A stretch of 33,778 bases of DNA from Candidatus Doudnabacteria bacterium RIFCSPHIGHO2_02_FULL_43_13b (GCA_001777655.1 MFER01000012.1:60723-94500), one strand, 5' to 3'. Shown: positions 1-8,180, numbered from the stretch's first letter. Notes: generated by a model not told the origin, from the letters alone. Numbers and translations: made by a program.

Positions 1-1
1 C

Positions 2-3000
2 TTCTCCAATATTCAATCTGCTCCTGCCAATACGTTTGCTGATCTGCCGACAGGTGCCAATCTAGACAACGCGACCGAGCGCCATGGCGCCGGAGTGTTA
101 GTCAATGCTTCTGGTACTATCTGGAAGATGACAGCAACAGGAAGAATGGGCGTGCCTGATATGACCGTCTTTAATTCCTATGGTTGGAGTTTCGCGAAAG
201 TAATCGCAGCAAATAGCGCTGACACTGCTGCTGCCAACGAAGGCGTAGTAGCTGCCCGCGCGGGTTGTGCGCAAGCACCGACCCCAACAGGTAGCATCAA
301 CGTTACCTTAGCTGGCCCTGCCTCTACAACCTTGATCAACGACGAGTCACAAGCCGTTCTTGCAAACTTCGTGTTTACAGGATCAGGCATTGTAACCGCC
401 GTTACTATGCAGCGAACCGGCATTTCAGCTGATACTTCACTTTCAAACGTTTATCTGTTTGATGGCGATGTAAGAGTCACTGATGCCGCCTCTGTCACCT
501 CCGGAAGCATGATCAATTTCAGCAATTCAAGCGGTTTGTTTTCAGTAAGCGGCAGCAAGACTATTTCTGCCCGAGCTGATATGGCCGCTACTGCCGGTGA
601 AACTATTGGTGTTAGGCTGACTGCCGTGACTCTCTCGTCCGGTTCTGTTGGCGGGTTGCCAATATCTGGCAACAATCACACGATCGCCACAGCCACTTTG
701 GCAGGCGCTGACTTAAGCACTGCTCCTACCGGCTCTGGTGATACAGATCCAGGCACAGACATCAATGTCTGGCAGGGAACGATATCTGTTACCACCCGTG
801 ATGTCGTTCTGACCCGTTTGGCCCTGCGCCAAATCGGTTCCATACAATCAGTAGACATTAAGAATTTCCGATTGTTTGTTGATGGCGTGGAAGTAGCCTC
901 CCAAGTATCCTTGGATGCCAATGGTTACGTTACCTTCGTTCTAAGCAAAACTTTGGCTACCGGTTCCCGTGTGCTTAAAGTTATCGCTGACGTAATTGGC
1001 GGATCCGGACGTACAGTCCAGATGTCGCTGCGCGGCGCTTATGACGTCAAGGTTATCGACAGCCAATACAATGCCGCTCCAGTGGTTACGGCCACGGGCG
1101 ATGCCTTCCCATACGATCCAGCTGCCTTTACGGTAAACGCAGGCACTGTGACTGTGGTTAAGGCCTCAACCTCACAAGCAAACAACGTAACAGTTGGCGG
1201 ATCCGATGTCTCATTGGGCACCTGGACCGTCACGGTCTACGGTGAAGCAGTGAAGATCGAAACCCTGACTGTTGGTATTGATGTCAACGGCACTGATGCC
1301 GACAATACCTTCCGCAACGGCCGCGTGATGATTAATGGCGCGCAATATGGGTCAACCACCCATGTGGCTGCTGTTGACTCCGCTGCTACCGGACAGAGCT
1401 TCACGGTTAACTTCATGGTTAACCCAGGAAGCCCGGCCACCGTGGAATTCCGCTCCGACATCTTTGACAATGAAGACACCAACCAAGTCGCGCTCTTAAC
1501 CACGACAACCGTTCAGGCTACTTTGGTTGCAGGTTCAGGCAATGCCGTGCCACAAGTGTCTTTGGGCACCCTGGCTGTTCCTTCGGCGGAAGTCGATGCC
1601 AACAGCTTAACTATTGCTTCCGGTTCGATCGCCTTGGCTTCAACTCCAAGCTATCCTGCCCAGAGCACAGTTGCTCCTCAGAGCTCTTACAAGCTGGCCT
1701 CGTTTGACTTAACTGGCAATGCCACCGAAGCTGTGAACCTCAACACTATCGCCATCGGCTTTGCCGGTAACGGTACGTTTGATCCTTCAAGCGATCTTAG
1801 CAACGTATTTGTCAAATACGGCAGCAAGACCACTTCCATCAAAGGAACGGTTGCTGACGGTTCAATCACCTCGTTGGCCAATTCTTGGTCAATCAGCGAA
1901 ACGCTTCCGATAGATGGAAGCTTAACGGTTGAAGTTTGGGCCACCCTCGGCTCAAGCATTGCTGCCGCCGGCAGCGATGACACCATGATTACTTACATGC
2001 GTGTCACCGGTATTACCGCAGGATCCGGCACTACTGTCTATGCGGACGTTGACTCTGATACCGTTGCTACTGACAACGGCGCTACCGGACAAACCATCAC
2101 CATCGAAGATGGCACTCTGACAGTCTCTCTAGACGCGTCAGCCCCAGCATCTATTTTGGTTGATGATTCCGGCACAAAAGTCACCGGCGCTTGGAAGTTT
2201 GAATCACTCTATGACAGTTTTACTGTCACAGATATTATCTTCACAATTGCTAATGTTTCAGCTGTGAGTACCGTTACTCTTAAGAATGGTTCTACGGTAG
2301 TTGCTAGCAAACCCGCAGCCGCTACCACAACCTTCAACAATGTGTCAGTCCCTGTTGCTGCCAACAGCAATGCCGTGTTGACAGTTGAACTTACCATGGC
2401 AAGTGTTGGAGTAGGCGGGGGAACTTCTGCTTCATCGCTTTTGACTACCTTGACTTCTGCCACTCGCAGAAATTCACAAGGCACGTCAGCTGCGGTCACC
2501 GAAGCTTCAGCCGATCCCGCAGGCAATGTCATGTATGTTTACAAGGCAATTCCAACCATTACTTACGTGAGCTTGGCTGATACACTCTTGGCCGCAGGAA
2601 CCAGGGTGATTGCTAAGTTTACTGTGAACACCAATGGCACAGGAACTATTGCTTGGAAGCAGGCAATGGTAGAGATTACCATGTCAGGTGCTACAGGCCC
2701 AGCTTTATCTGCGTTCAGCATTTGGGATGTCACAGGCGGCGCTAACAATCAAGTTACAGCCGCTGAAACAATCCAAAATGCCGATAATAGCGGAACTGCT
2801 ACTACTTGCGATACCGAGGATGAGACTTGCGAATTGCTGATTCTAGTTGGCGTCACTATTGACGACAACGTCGAAGAAGCTATAAGTAGCTCTAAGACTT
2901 ACGAGATTCGCGCAACAGTCGGTGGAACTATCGGCACCGGAGACTTCGTCTCTGCAAGTATCGAGACCTATCTGGCTCACGCTGCAAATGACATTGCGGA

Positions 3001-3154
3001 TACTCGTGAGAACGATACTACAGTCAATGATACGGCGTTCCTCTGGAGTGATAGGTCTGCGTCAAGCCATGACACTGGCACAGCAGATTGGACAAACGAC
3101 AATCTGTTGAAGTTCTTGCCAACTGCCACATGGACTTTGCTACCTCCAACCTAA
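2..3154 (+). CDS. Large secreted surface protein, 5' end cut by window edge
   Basis: The ORF track begins at a GTG at 95, but the frame is open from base 2, so the gene starts outside the window. The visible N-terminal part (about 90 residues) carries a repeat (VLVNASGTIWKMT..GVPDMTVFNSYGWSFAKV) that also occurs four times in the 399-aa protein at 6857-8056. The text before it (FSNIQSAPANTFADL) looks like the tail of a preceding copy. The remaining ~950 residues are rich in Ser, Thr, Ala, Val and Gly with alternating hydrophobic residues, as in strings of Ig-like beta domains; few Cys (one pair in CDTEDETC). No C-terminal membrane anchor or LPxTG is seen. A strong terminator follows at 3316. 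The role as S-layer-like or adhesin protein is inferred; no named family is recognised. Confidence 0.85.
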   Translation, partial: FSNIQSAPANTFADLPTGANLDNATERHGAGVLVNASGTIWKMTATGRMGVPDMTVFNSYGWSFAKVIAANSADTAAANEGVVAARAGCAQAPTPTGSINVTLAGPASTTLINDESQAVLANFVFTGSGIVTAVTMQRTGISADTSLSNVYLFDGDVRVTDAASVTSGSMINFSNSSGLFSVSGSKTISARADMAATAGETIGVRLTAVTLSSGSVGGLPISGNNHTIATATLAGADLSTAPTGSGDTDPGTDINVWQGTISVTTRDVVLTRLALRQIGSIQSVDIKNFRLFVDGVEVASQVSLDANGYVTFVLSKTLATGSRVLKVIADVIGGSGRTVQMSLRGAYDVKVIDSQYNAAPVVTATGDAFPYDPAAFTVNAGTVTVVKASTSQANNVTVGGSDVSLGTWTVTVYGEAVKIETLTVGIDVNGTDADNTFRNGRVMINGAQYGSTTHVAAVDSAATGQSFTVNFMVNPGSPATVEFRSDIFDNEDTNQVALLTTTTVQATLVAGSGNAVPQVSLGTLAVPSAEVDANSLTIASGSIALASTPSYPAQSTVAPQSSYKLASFDLTGNATEAVNLNTIAIGFAGNGTFDPSSDLSNVFVKYGSKTTSIKGTVADGSITSLANSWSISETLPIDGSLTVEVWATLGSSIAAAGSDDTMITYMRVTGITAGSGTTVYADVDSDTVATDNGATGQTITIEDGTLTVSLDASAPASILVDDSGTKVTGAWKFESLYDSFTVTDIIFTIANVSAVSTVTLKNGSTVVASKPAAATTTFNNVSVPVAANSNAVLTVELTMASVGVGGGTSASSLLTTLTSATRRNSQGTSAAVTEASADPAGNVMYVYKAIPTITYVSLADTLLAAGTRVIAKFTVNTNGTGTIAWKQAMVEITMSGATGPALSAFSIWDVTGGANNQVTAAETIQNADNSGTATTCDTEDETCELLILVGVTIDDNVEEAISSSKTYEIRATVGGTIGTGDFVSASIETYLAHAANDIADTRENDTTVNDTAFLWSDRSASSHDTGTADWTNDNLLKFLPTATWTLLPPT

Positions 3155-3166
3155 TGTTGTAAGTTC

Positions 3167-3297
3167 GTCCCAGTAGTAGAAACTTCGTTTCACTACGGGA
3201 CAGGCAATTACGACCGTCTCGGCTATGCTCGAGGTCGTCTTGAGCAAAGTCGAAAGACGAGAATAATTGTCCTAGTAGTATCCCGCCTCGGGCGGGA
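3167..3297. repeat. Palindrome cluster downstream of the surface gene
   Basis: Two clear hairpins. At 3167-3201 GTCCC/GGGAC, GTAGT/ACTAC and GAAAC/GTTTC pair around a TTC loop with two bulged A. At 3281-3297 TCCCGCC and GGCGGGA pair around TCG. Between them GGCAATTA (3204) and TAATTGTCC can also pair. The GTAGTAGAAA..TTTCACTAC core matches the ends of the element at 16606-16740, so this is probably a relative or relic of that family. No gene is seen between 3155 and 3578. Confidence 0.6.
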
Positions 3298-3315
3298 ACT
3301 ACCGGGTAAACCTAA

Positions 3316-3342
3316 CCCCTCCACAGCCAGTGGAGGGGTTTT
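3316..3342 (+). terminator. Rho-independent terminator of the first surface gene
   Basis: Perfect 9-bp stem CCCCTCCAC/GTGGAGGGG around AGCCA, followed by TTTTGGTTT. It lies 160 bases after the stop codon, past the palindrome cluster. Confidence 0.85.
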
Positions 3343-3400
3343 GGTTTGGTATAATTTAGGGAAGCGTTATCCTGCGGTTGTTCCTCCCCTGGAACAGAAA

Positions 3401-3448
3401 TCCCCTCCCTCACCGGCCACCGGGGGCTGGAGGTTAGGAGGGGTAGAG
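3401..3448. repeat. Partial unit of the DUF559-flanking palindrome family
   Basis: TCCCCTCC at 3401 pairs with GGAGGGG near 3437-3443. The segment ends with GGGGTAGAG, the same right end as the complete units at 3454 and 3943. The middle differs (CCGGCCACCGGGGG), so it is a diverged or partial copy. Confidence 0.5.
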
Positions 3449-3453
3449 TAGTT

Positions 3454-3574
3454 CTACCACCCCGCCTTGCCTGACCCTTAAGTTCCCCTCCTATTCTAGG
3501 AGGGGAAGAACTGCAACCCAAACTAAAGCGCTAGGATTTCTCCCCTAGAATAGGGGAGATTAAGAGGGGTAGAG
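3454..3574. repeat. Inverted palindrome doublet, copy A (REPIN-like)
   Basis: Unit of about 121 bp with two hairpins. The first (3483-3507) has an 11-bp stem TTCCCCTCCTA/TAGGAGGGGAA with loop TTC; the second (3539-3559) has a 9-bp stem TCTCCCCTA/TAGGGGAGA with loop GAA. Loop and inner stem of one are the reverse complement of the other (CTATTCTAG versus CTAGAATAG), so the unit is itself an inverted pair. Ends are CTACCACCCC and GGGGTAGAG. A near copy follows the DUF559 gene. Confidence 0.85.
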
Positions 3575-3578
3575 ATAC

Positions 3579-3938
3579 ATGCCATATTTATATAACAGTC
3601 AACGATTGAAGCTTAGGCGCAAGAGCTTTCGTAATAATATGCCACAATCCGAGCAAGTACTCTGGTATTATTTGAAAGGCAAGAATCTTAAGGATTATAA
3701 GTTCCGGAGGCAATACAGCGTTGGGAAATATATACTCGACTTTTTCTGTCCTAAGCTAAGATTGGCTATAGAATTGGATGGTGATTCTCATTTTATTGAT
3801 GATAGGGCGAAAGTTTATGACAAAAACCGGCAGAAATTTTTATCTTCTCAAAATATTACAGTTATTCGATTTACTAATACAGAGATTTCAGAGAGCATAG
3901 ATGGTGTGATTGATAAAATTTCAAAGCATCTCCCTTGA
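3579..3938 (+). CDS. Stand-alone DUF559 endonuclease-like protein
   Basis: A 119-aa protein of normal length for the DUF559 family, which belongs to the PD-(D/E)XK/very-short-patch-repair-like nucleases. Visible family features: a PQSEQVLW segment (residues 22-29), KFRRQ (41-45), and the core YILDFFCPKLRLAIELDGDSH (51-71) that would supply D54, E65 and D67 plus H71; then VIRFTN near 95-100. The gene starts 5 bp after one palindrome doublet and stops 5 bp before another, so coding sequence and repeats form one compact cassette. No partner methylase or restriction gene is nearby. DNA cleavage is expected from the family; a role in spreading the flanking repeats is my inference. There is no clear Shine-Dalgarno; a TGGTATAAT extended -10 at 3347-3355 could drive it. 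Confidence 0.9.
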   Translation: MPYLYNSQRLKLRRKSFRNNMPQSEQVLWYYLKGKNLKDYKFRRQYSVGKYILDFFCPKLRLAIELDGDSHFIDDRAKVYDKNRQKFLSSQNITVIRFTNTEISESIDGVIDKISKHLP

Positions 3939-3942
3939 GTCT

Positions 3943-4062
3943 CTACCACCCCGCTTGACCTTATTCTCAAGTTCCCCTCCTATTCTAGGAGGGGAATAAC
4001 TGCAACCTAAACTAAAGCGCTAGGGTTTCTCCCCTAGAATAGGGGAGATTAAGAGGGGTAGA
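3943..4062. repeat. Inverted palindrome doublet, copy B
   Basis: Direct-orientation near copy of unit A: CTACCACCCCGC at the left, hairpins at 3972-3996 and 4028-4048 with the same stems, and AGGGGTAGA at the right. Only scattered substitutions and a few indels separate A and B. Confidence 0.85.
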
Positions 4063-4078
4063 TGATAGGGTCTTGTCT

Positions 4079-4140
4079 CTACCACCCCGCTTAGCCTAAT
4101 TCTCAAGCCCCTCCTATTCCAGGGGGGAATAGCTGCTGCT
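4079..4140. repeat. Partial palindrome unit, copy C
   Basis: Third copy of the left half: CTACCACCCCGC, then one hairpin with CCCCTCCTATTCCAGGGGGG, where substitutions weaken the stem. The right half is missing. Confidence 0.75.
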
Positions 4141-4146
4141 TAATGT

Positions 4147-4175
4147 TTGAAAGGCTTTGGTTTTTTTGCTAAAAT
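4147..4175 (+). promoter_or_regulatory. Sigma-70-type promoter for the TPR protein gene
   Basis: TTGAAA (4147-4152), 17-bp spacer, TAAAAT (4170-4175) preceded by TGC as an extended -10. It lies directly after the last palindrome copy and about 47 bp before the chosen start. Confidence 0.65.
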
Positions 4176-4222
4176 TTACAGGCAAAAGATTCCGGATCGT
4201 CCGGAATGACAAAGGAGATTCT

Positions 4223-4888
4223 ATGAACAAACAGCTTATATTCGGGATAATAATTTGTCTAATTTTAGTCGGGGCAATAGTGGGCTATTTGACTTGGCAA
4301 AACCAGAAACAAGAAGCAAATTTTATTGAGGAAGTGGACCGTAAGCTTAGTGATGAAGACCGAAAAATTTATGAGGACAGACTCATTGAAGCCAAAAAAT
4401 TTATCGCCGAAGCACAAGACAATCAGGCCAAATCCGATGCTTTGATTTACAAAGCAGTTCAGCTTTCTGGACTGGGCAAGTTGGCTTTTGCCCGCGATGT
4501 TTTTTTGCAAGCGGCAGATGTAAACCCGGAAAATTTTAATATTTATATCCATTTGCATCTAGTATATTTTGAGATGGAGGATTTTAAGAGCGCCGAAAGC
4601 AGTATCCGGGAATCACTGCGGCTGAATGCCAATAACCCGGATGCCTGGAAGAAATATATTCTTTTGGAAATTGAGAAATTTGATCGGCCAGAGTCGGAAA
4701 TCCGAGAGTTATACGGTCAAGCCGAAGGAGCAGTCAGAGAAAAAACGGATATTTATACGGATTACGCCAGGTATTTAGAAACAATTGGGGATAAAGCCGG
4801 AGCTATTCAACAATGGCAAAAAGCCGCGGAAAGCTACCCGGAAAATAAGGATCTTTATGAAGGAGAAATTGAACGGCTGAGTTCCTAG
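4223..4888 (+). CDS. Membrane-anchored TPR protein
   Basis: The track starts at a TTG (4157), but an ATG at 4223 has AAAGGAG seven bases upstream and gives a clean N-terminal membrane segment (FGIIICLILVGAIVGYLTW, about residues 6-25). The product is then 221 aa. The rest is helical and charged, with tetratricopeptide-like units: AVQLSGLGKLAFARDVFLQAADVNPEN, LHLVYFEMEDFKSAESSIRESLRLNAN and YARYLETIGDKAGAIQQWQKAAESYPEN. It would expose a protein-binding TPR solenoid outside the membrane. It has its own promoter and stands between the DUF559 cassette and two surface-protein genes, so a scaffold role at the cell surface is possible but unproven. Confidence 0.85.
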   Translation: MNKQLIFGIIICLILVGAIVGYLTWQNQKQEANFIEEVDRKLSDEDRKIYEDRLIEAKKFIAEAQDNQAKSDALIYKAVQLSGLGKLAFARDVFLQAADVNPENFNIYIHLHLVYFEMEDFKSAESSIRESLRLNANNPDAWKKYILLEIEKFDRPESEIRELYGQAEGAVREKTDIYTDYARYLETIGDKAGAIQQWQKAAESYPENKDLYEGEIERLSS

Positions 4889-4917
4889 TTCTATGTTTTC
4901 AAAAATATTCACATGTT

Positions 4918-4946
4918 TTGACTCTTTTTACCTTTTATGTTAGGAT
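4918..4946 (+). promoter_or_regulatory. Promoter for the 543-aa surface protein
   Basis: TTGACT (4918-4923), 17-bp spacer, TAGGAT (4941-4946) with TGT in front as extended -10. It would give a leader of about 200 nt before the ATG at 5152. Confidence 0.6.
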
Positions 4947-5031
4947 ATTTGTGGATTGTGGATAATTATTACGGATGAAAACAAGACAAAAACGTGAGAT
5001 ACCCCAAGCTCATTTAATTTTGGCAATTAAC

Positions 5032-5118
5032 CATGCCATTGTTTTGGCATGTTAATAAAATAAATAATCCCTAATTTTTTTAAGGTCGATTTAGGGAGAT
5101 ACCTAAAAACAAGCTACA
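5032..5118 (+). promoter_or_regulatory. Structured 5' leader of the 543-aa protein mRNA
   Basis: CATGCCA (5032-5038) pairs with TGGCATG (5045-5051). Further on TCCCTAA can pair with TTAGGGA, and an overlapping AGGT/ACCT pairing would exclude it. I do not recognise a riboswitch class. The structure may stabilise the message of an abundant surface protein or control it. Confidence 0.35.
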
Positions 5119-5151
5119 TAAGTAAATAAACAATTAACTAAACTAAAAAAT

Positions 5152-6783
5152 ATGACAAAATTAGTTTCTTTTTTAAGAACCCAACAACAGAAAATTTTGA
5201 TGGTTTCTGTTTTGGTGTTTGCGTTCGCGTTGGTGGCGACTTCGGCCTTGGCGGCGCTGACTTTCGGCGCTCTTACTCAGACTAGCGACGGCGCATTCAC
5301 TCTGACGGCGGTTGATGATACGTTATTAACCCTAACGTCAGGCTCGGATGCGGAAGACTTCACAGTTTCAGTTACTGGCGCTACTGACTCCAGCTTAATC
5401 CTTGCATCATCCGGAACCGAAGCTGACGCTCTGCAAATCACAGCTTCAGCCGGCGGCATAGACATTGCCGCAACTGGCGCGGCAGCCCAAGACATTGATG
5501 TTACTAATACTGGTGGTTCAGTAAATATTACAGCCACCGAAGCCGCTGCCGATGCTATTGTTTTGAGCGCTTCAACTGCTGCCGGTGGTATTGACATCAC
5601 ATCTAATGCTGATGTTGACATAACCACAACTGGCGCTGCTGGTGAGGACATCAGCCTAACAAACACTGGTGGTTCGATCATACTTAACGCCACGGAATCT
5701 GCCGTTGATTCAATCGTGATTGAATCAACTCTTGGTGGAATTGACATCTTGGCTTCTGGCGCAACCGCCGAAGACATCGATGTAATTAATACTGGTGGTT
5801 CAGTAAATATTACTGCCACCGAAGCCGCGGCCAACGCAATCGTTTTGAGTGCTTCAACTGCGGCTGGTGGTATAGACATCACATCTAATGCTGACATCGA
5901 CATCTCAACCACTGGTGAGGCTGGTGAAGACATCTCCATCACTAACACAGGCGGTTCAGTGAATATCGATGCAACTGAAGACGCGGCACTCGCTATTACC
6001 CTTACCTCCAATGGTGGCACTTCCGAAACCATCGTTGTCACCAACACTCTGGGTACTGCTGTTGGTGCTATTGCTTTAACCTCCAGTGCTGGCGGAATAA
6101 CCCTGACATCCAACTTGGCGACTGCTGATGGCATCAACCTGGTTGCCACTGGCGGCGGATTAGACTTAGATGCGACGTTAGGCGCCACTCTTGATGCTGT
6201 GACCTTCCTTTCCGTTGATGTTACGGGGGCAACAGCTGCTTCCAACATTTCAGTTGCGGCTAACGCTGATGCGGAAGACTTAACGATCGCAGTTACAGGT
6301 ACCGATGGAGATCTTATCCTGACCACAGGAGATGACTTCACTCTAACTGGCGCCGCAGGATCAATACTCTTGCTTGGTAACGCAACAGCCGGTATTCGTC
6401 TGTTTGAAGAAACCGAGACGATAACAGGCGTTCAAGCATTAGGTATTAACGAATCTGGTAAAACATTCTACATTTCAACTACTGGCGCTGCCTACACCCT
6501 TCCGGATGTAACTACAGCTAATGGTGTTAACTATAGGTTTGTGGTGTCTGTTGCATTCGGTACGGATGCAGTTATCACCGCCGCGGAGGAAGGTGCCATT
6601 GAAGGCAGTCTGATTGTTGAAGGCGCGGTTGTTGATTGCGACGACGAAGACAATATCACATTCGAAGATGGTGTGGAAGATTTGGGTGACTTTGTTGAAA
6701 TTCGTTCCGACGGTGTTCAGTGGTATATTGGCTCAAGCAACGGAGCGGCGGCCGTTTCGCTTACCTGTAACGATCCTGCCTAA
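5152..6783 (+). CDS. Secreted repetitive beta-rich surface protein
   Basis: A 543-aa protein with a signal peptide (KILMVSVLVFAFALVATSALA, about residues 14-34). Residues ~40-410 are built of short units of the type GEDISxTNTGGSVNIxATEsA and AGGIDITSNADVDI. Two long stretches about 95 residues apart are nearly the same at DNA level (the TACTGGTGGTTCAGTAAATA region near 5510 and again near 5795). The spacing suggests a beta-solenoid stalk. The C-terminal ~110 residues (GKTFYISTTGAAYTLPDV ... GDFVEIRSDGVQWYIGSS) form a separate domain with a Cys pair; it resembles C-terminal domains I associate with viral structural proteins, a resemblance from memory only. Start: ATG with no Shine-Dalgarno. 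Function as adhesin or coat protein is inferred. Confidence 0.85.
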   Translation: MTKLVSFLRTQQQKILMVSVLVFAFALVATSALAALTFGALTQTSDGAFTLTAVDDTLLTLTSGSDAEDFTVSVTGATDSSLILASSGTEADALQITASAGGIDIAATGAAAQDIDVTNTGGSVNITATEAAADAIVLSASTAAGGIDITSNADVDITTTGAAGEDISLTNTGGSIILNATESAVDSIVIESTLGGIDILASGATAEDIDVINTGGSVNITATEAAANAIVLSASTAAGGIDITSNADIDISTTGEAGEDISITNTGGSVNIDATEDAALAITLTSNGGTSETIVVTNTLGTAVGAIALTSSAGGITLTSNLATADGINLVATGGGLDLDATLGATLDAVTFLSVDVTGATAASNISVAANADAEDLTIAVTGTDGDLILTTGDDFTLTGAAGSILLLGNATAGIRLFEETETITGVQALGINESGKTFYISTTGAAYTLPDVTTANGVNYRFVVSVAFGTDAVITAAEEGAIEGSLIVEGAVVDCDDEDNITFEDGVEDLGDFVEIRSDGVQWYIGSSNGAAAVSLTCNDPA

Positions 6784-6799
6784 GCTTAACTAATCCTTA

Positions 6800-6841
6800 A
6801 CCCCGTTAGAGGTAATCTCTCTAACGGACCTCTAACGGGGT
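6800..6841. repeat. Perfect 14-bp inverted repeat between two surface genes
   Basis: ACCCCGTTAGAGGT (6800-6813) and its reverse complement (6828-6841) with TCTCTAACGG as a third half-copy in the loop. There is no T tract, so it is not a typical terminator. The CCCGTTAGA core equals the ends of the elements at 15940 and 17340. Confidence 0.7.
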
Positions 6842-6856
6842 AAATAATTAACTATT

Positions 6857-8056
6857 ATGCCTATGAAAAATACACTTAGGGCGAAGCTGATTGCACTGTC
6901 TACAGTGTTGGGATTAGGCATGAGCTTAGCCTTCGCAGGGACTGCATTTGGCGCTGCTCTGGAATGGACTGCTGACCAGCCCATCACATTCACTGATGGC
7001 ACGATCAACTTTGTCATCCAAAACGGCTCTTCGGCCACGACCCTGGTGGTCAACGCAACTACAGTTGTCGTGACTGTTCCTCTTAGCGACACCTTTACCG
7101 TGATCTCATCCAACAGGAGTTTGGCCACTACTGGAGAATCTGTTGACAGTGTTACAACTGCGACTTGTAATGGTGTGAATGCCCAAACCGTGGTTATTGC
7201 CGCTCCTGCTGGCGGTGCTGAGGTTATTACGATCACTCCTGGTTCTAGCGCTTGTTCTAGTGGCAGTGGCGGCGGCGGAGGCGGCGGTGGAGGCGGAGGA
7301 ACGCCACCACCACCCACACCACCAGTTTTGCCTCCCACGGCCAGCTCAGGACATCCCAATGGAACTTTGATTATAGATAATGGAACAGTTTATCTGATCA
7401 AAGATGGGACCCGATACGGATTCCGAGATGCGGCTGAATATCTCTCTCATGGTTACAGTTTTGGCCAAGCCGTAGCGGCTAATGCGCAAGACATGGCCTT
7501 GCCGCAATCAACTTTCGTCCAAAAAGCCTTGGAAGGAACTCTGGTCTTGGATCTTGCTGATAACCGGACAGTCTATATGGTTGGCACAGGAGCAACCAAA
7601 CGCGGATTTGTTTCCGCATCCGTATTTACAGCGTTAGGTTATAACTTTGCTAACTTGCCAAAAATCAACCTTTCAGATTATCCAAGCGGGGATCCGATTG
7701 GTGATGCCGCACTGGCTCACCCAGACGGCGCATTAGTTTTGGATGGTCAGACGGTTTGGTGGGTTCGCGGCAATACTCGCCAAGGATTTGAATCCATGGC
7801 AGTATTCAACACTTACGGATTTAATCTATCCAAAGTAGTCACCGCAAACGCGGCTGATAAAGCTTTGGCTGAAGGCGCTTTGGTGAAATTCCGCGATGGT
7901 ACATTGGTCTTAGATGGCGGAGTATATTACATCATTTCTGATGGCAAAAAAATGATGTTCTCTTCTGCCTCTGACTTAACTACCCGCGGATATAAAACTT
8001 CGAACGCCATCAATGTCAGCTTAAGCGCCTACGCATCAGGCGGCACTGTTCAATAA
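6857..8056 (+). CDS. Secreted protein with Gly/Pro linker and four surface repeats
   Basis: A 399-aa protein. Residues 1-33 are a signal peptide ending AFGA; a second ATG at 6863 would remove two residues. Residues 34-133 form a small beta domain with two Cys (C104, C133). Then come a Gly run (137-148) and a Pro-rich hinge (150-160), the latter hydrophilic and extended. Residues 166-218, 224-280, 288-341 and 346-396 are four copies of a repeat with pattern GxLvLDgxTVYxixdGxrrGFxSaxvFxxxGYxfsxvxxan. The same repeat begins the visible part of the protein at 2-3154, which suggests that both bind the same cell-surface component. A terminator follows at 8083. The repeat is recognisable within the window; I cannot name a characterised family. 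Confidence 0.87.
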   Translation: MPMKNTLRAKLIALSTVLGLGMSLAFAGTAFGAALEWTADQPITFTDGTINFVIQNGSSATTLVVNATTVVVTVPLSDTFTVISSNRSLATTGESVDSVTTATCNGVNAQTVVIAAPAGGAEVITITPGSSACSSGSGGGGGGGGGGGTPPPPTPPVLPPTASSGHPNGTLIIDNGTVYLIKDGTRYGFRDAAEYLSHGYSFGQAVAANAQDMALPQSTFVQKALEGTLVLDLADNRTVYMVGTGATKRGFVSASVFTALGYNFANLPKINLSDYPSGDPIGDAALAHPDGALVLDGQTVWWVRGNTRQGFESMAVFNTYGFNLSKVVTANAADKALAEGALVKFRDGTLVLDGGVYYIISDGKKMMFSSASDLTTRGYKTSNAINVSLSAYASGGTVQ

Positions 8057-8082
8057 GCTTCCATAAAACAAAAATTAATATT

Positions 8083-8118
8083 AAAACGCCTCCAATGTAG
8101 CGAGGCGTTTTAATTTTT
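8083..8118 (+). terminator. Terminator of the 399-aa surface protein gene
   Basis: Perfect 10-bp stem AAAACGCCTC/GAGGCGTTTT, loop CAATGTAGC, then AATTTTT. Confidence 0.9.
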
Positions 8119-8145
8119 GACGAATTGGCCAGTTTTTGCTATAAT
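8117..8145 (+). promoter_or_regulatory. Strong promoter before the broken four-helix gene
   Basis: TTGACG (8117-8122), 17-bp spacer, TATAAT (8140-8145) preceded by TGC. The -35 starts in the terminator tail of the previous gene. First gene downstream starts at 8181; pilB follows at 8642 and may share this transcript. Confidence 0.75.
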
Positions 8146-8180
8146 AAATGCAAGTTTTTAGTCATTTGAAATAAATACCA

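Noticed and set aside
3401-4140. CRISPR-like direct repeats around 3454 and 3943
   Set aside because: Units are about 120 bp, palindromic and separated by a gene, not short repeats with regular unique spacers; no cas gene is present.
4157-4222. TTG start for the TPR protein
   Set aside because: ATG at 4223 has a proper ribosome site and a normal membrane anchor; the TTG lies in the promoter region.
5277-6341. 354-aa reverse-strand ORF opposite the 543-aa surface gene
   Set aside because: Mirror of a low-complexity repetitive gene; the forward frame has signal peptide, leader promoter and coherent repeats.
6832-7359. 175-aa reverse-strand ORF rich in Gly and Pro
   Set aside because: It is the antisense of the Gly/Pro hinge of the 399-aa protein and has no ribosome site or family motif.
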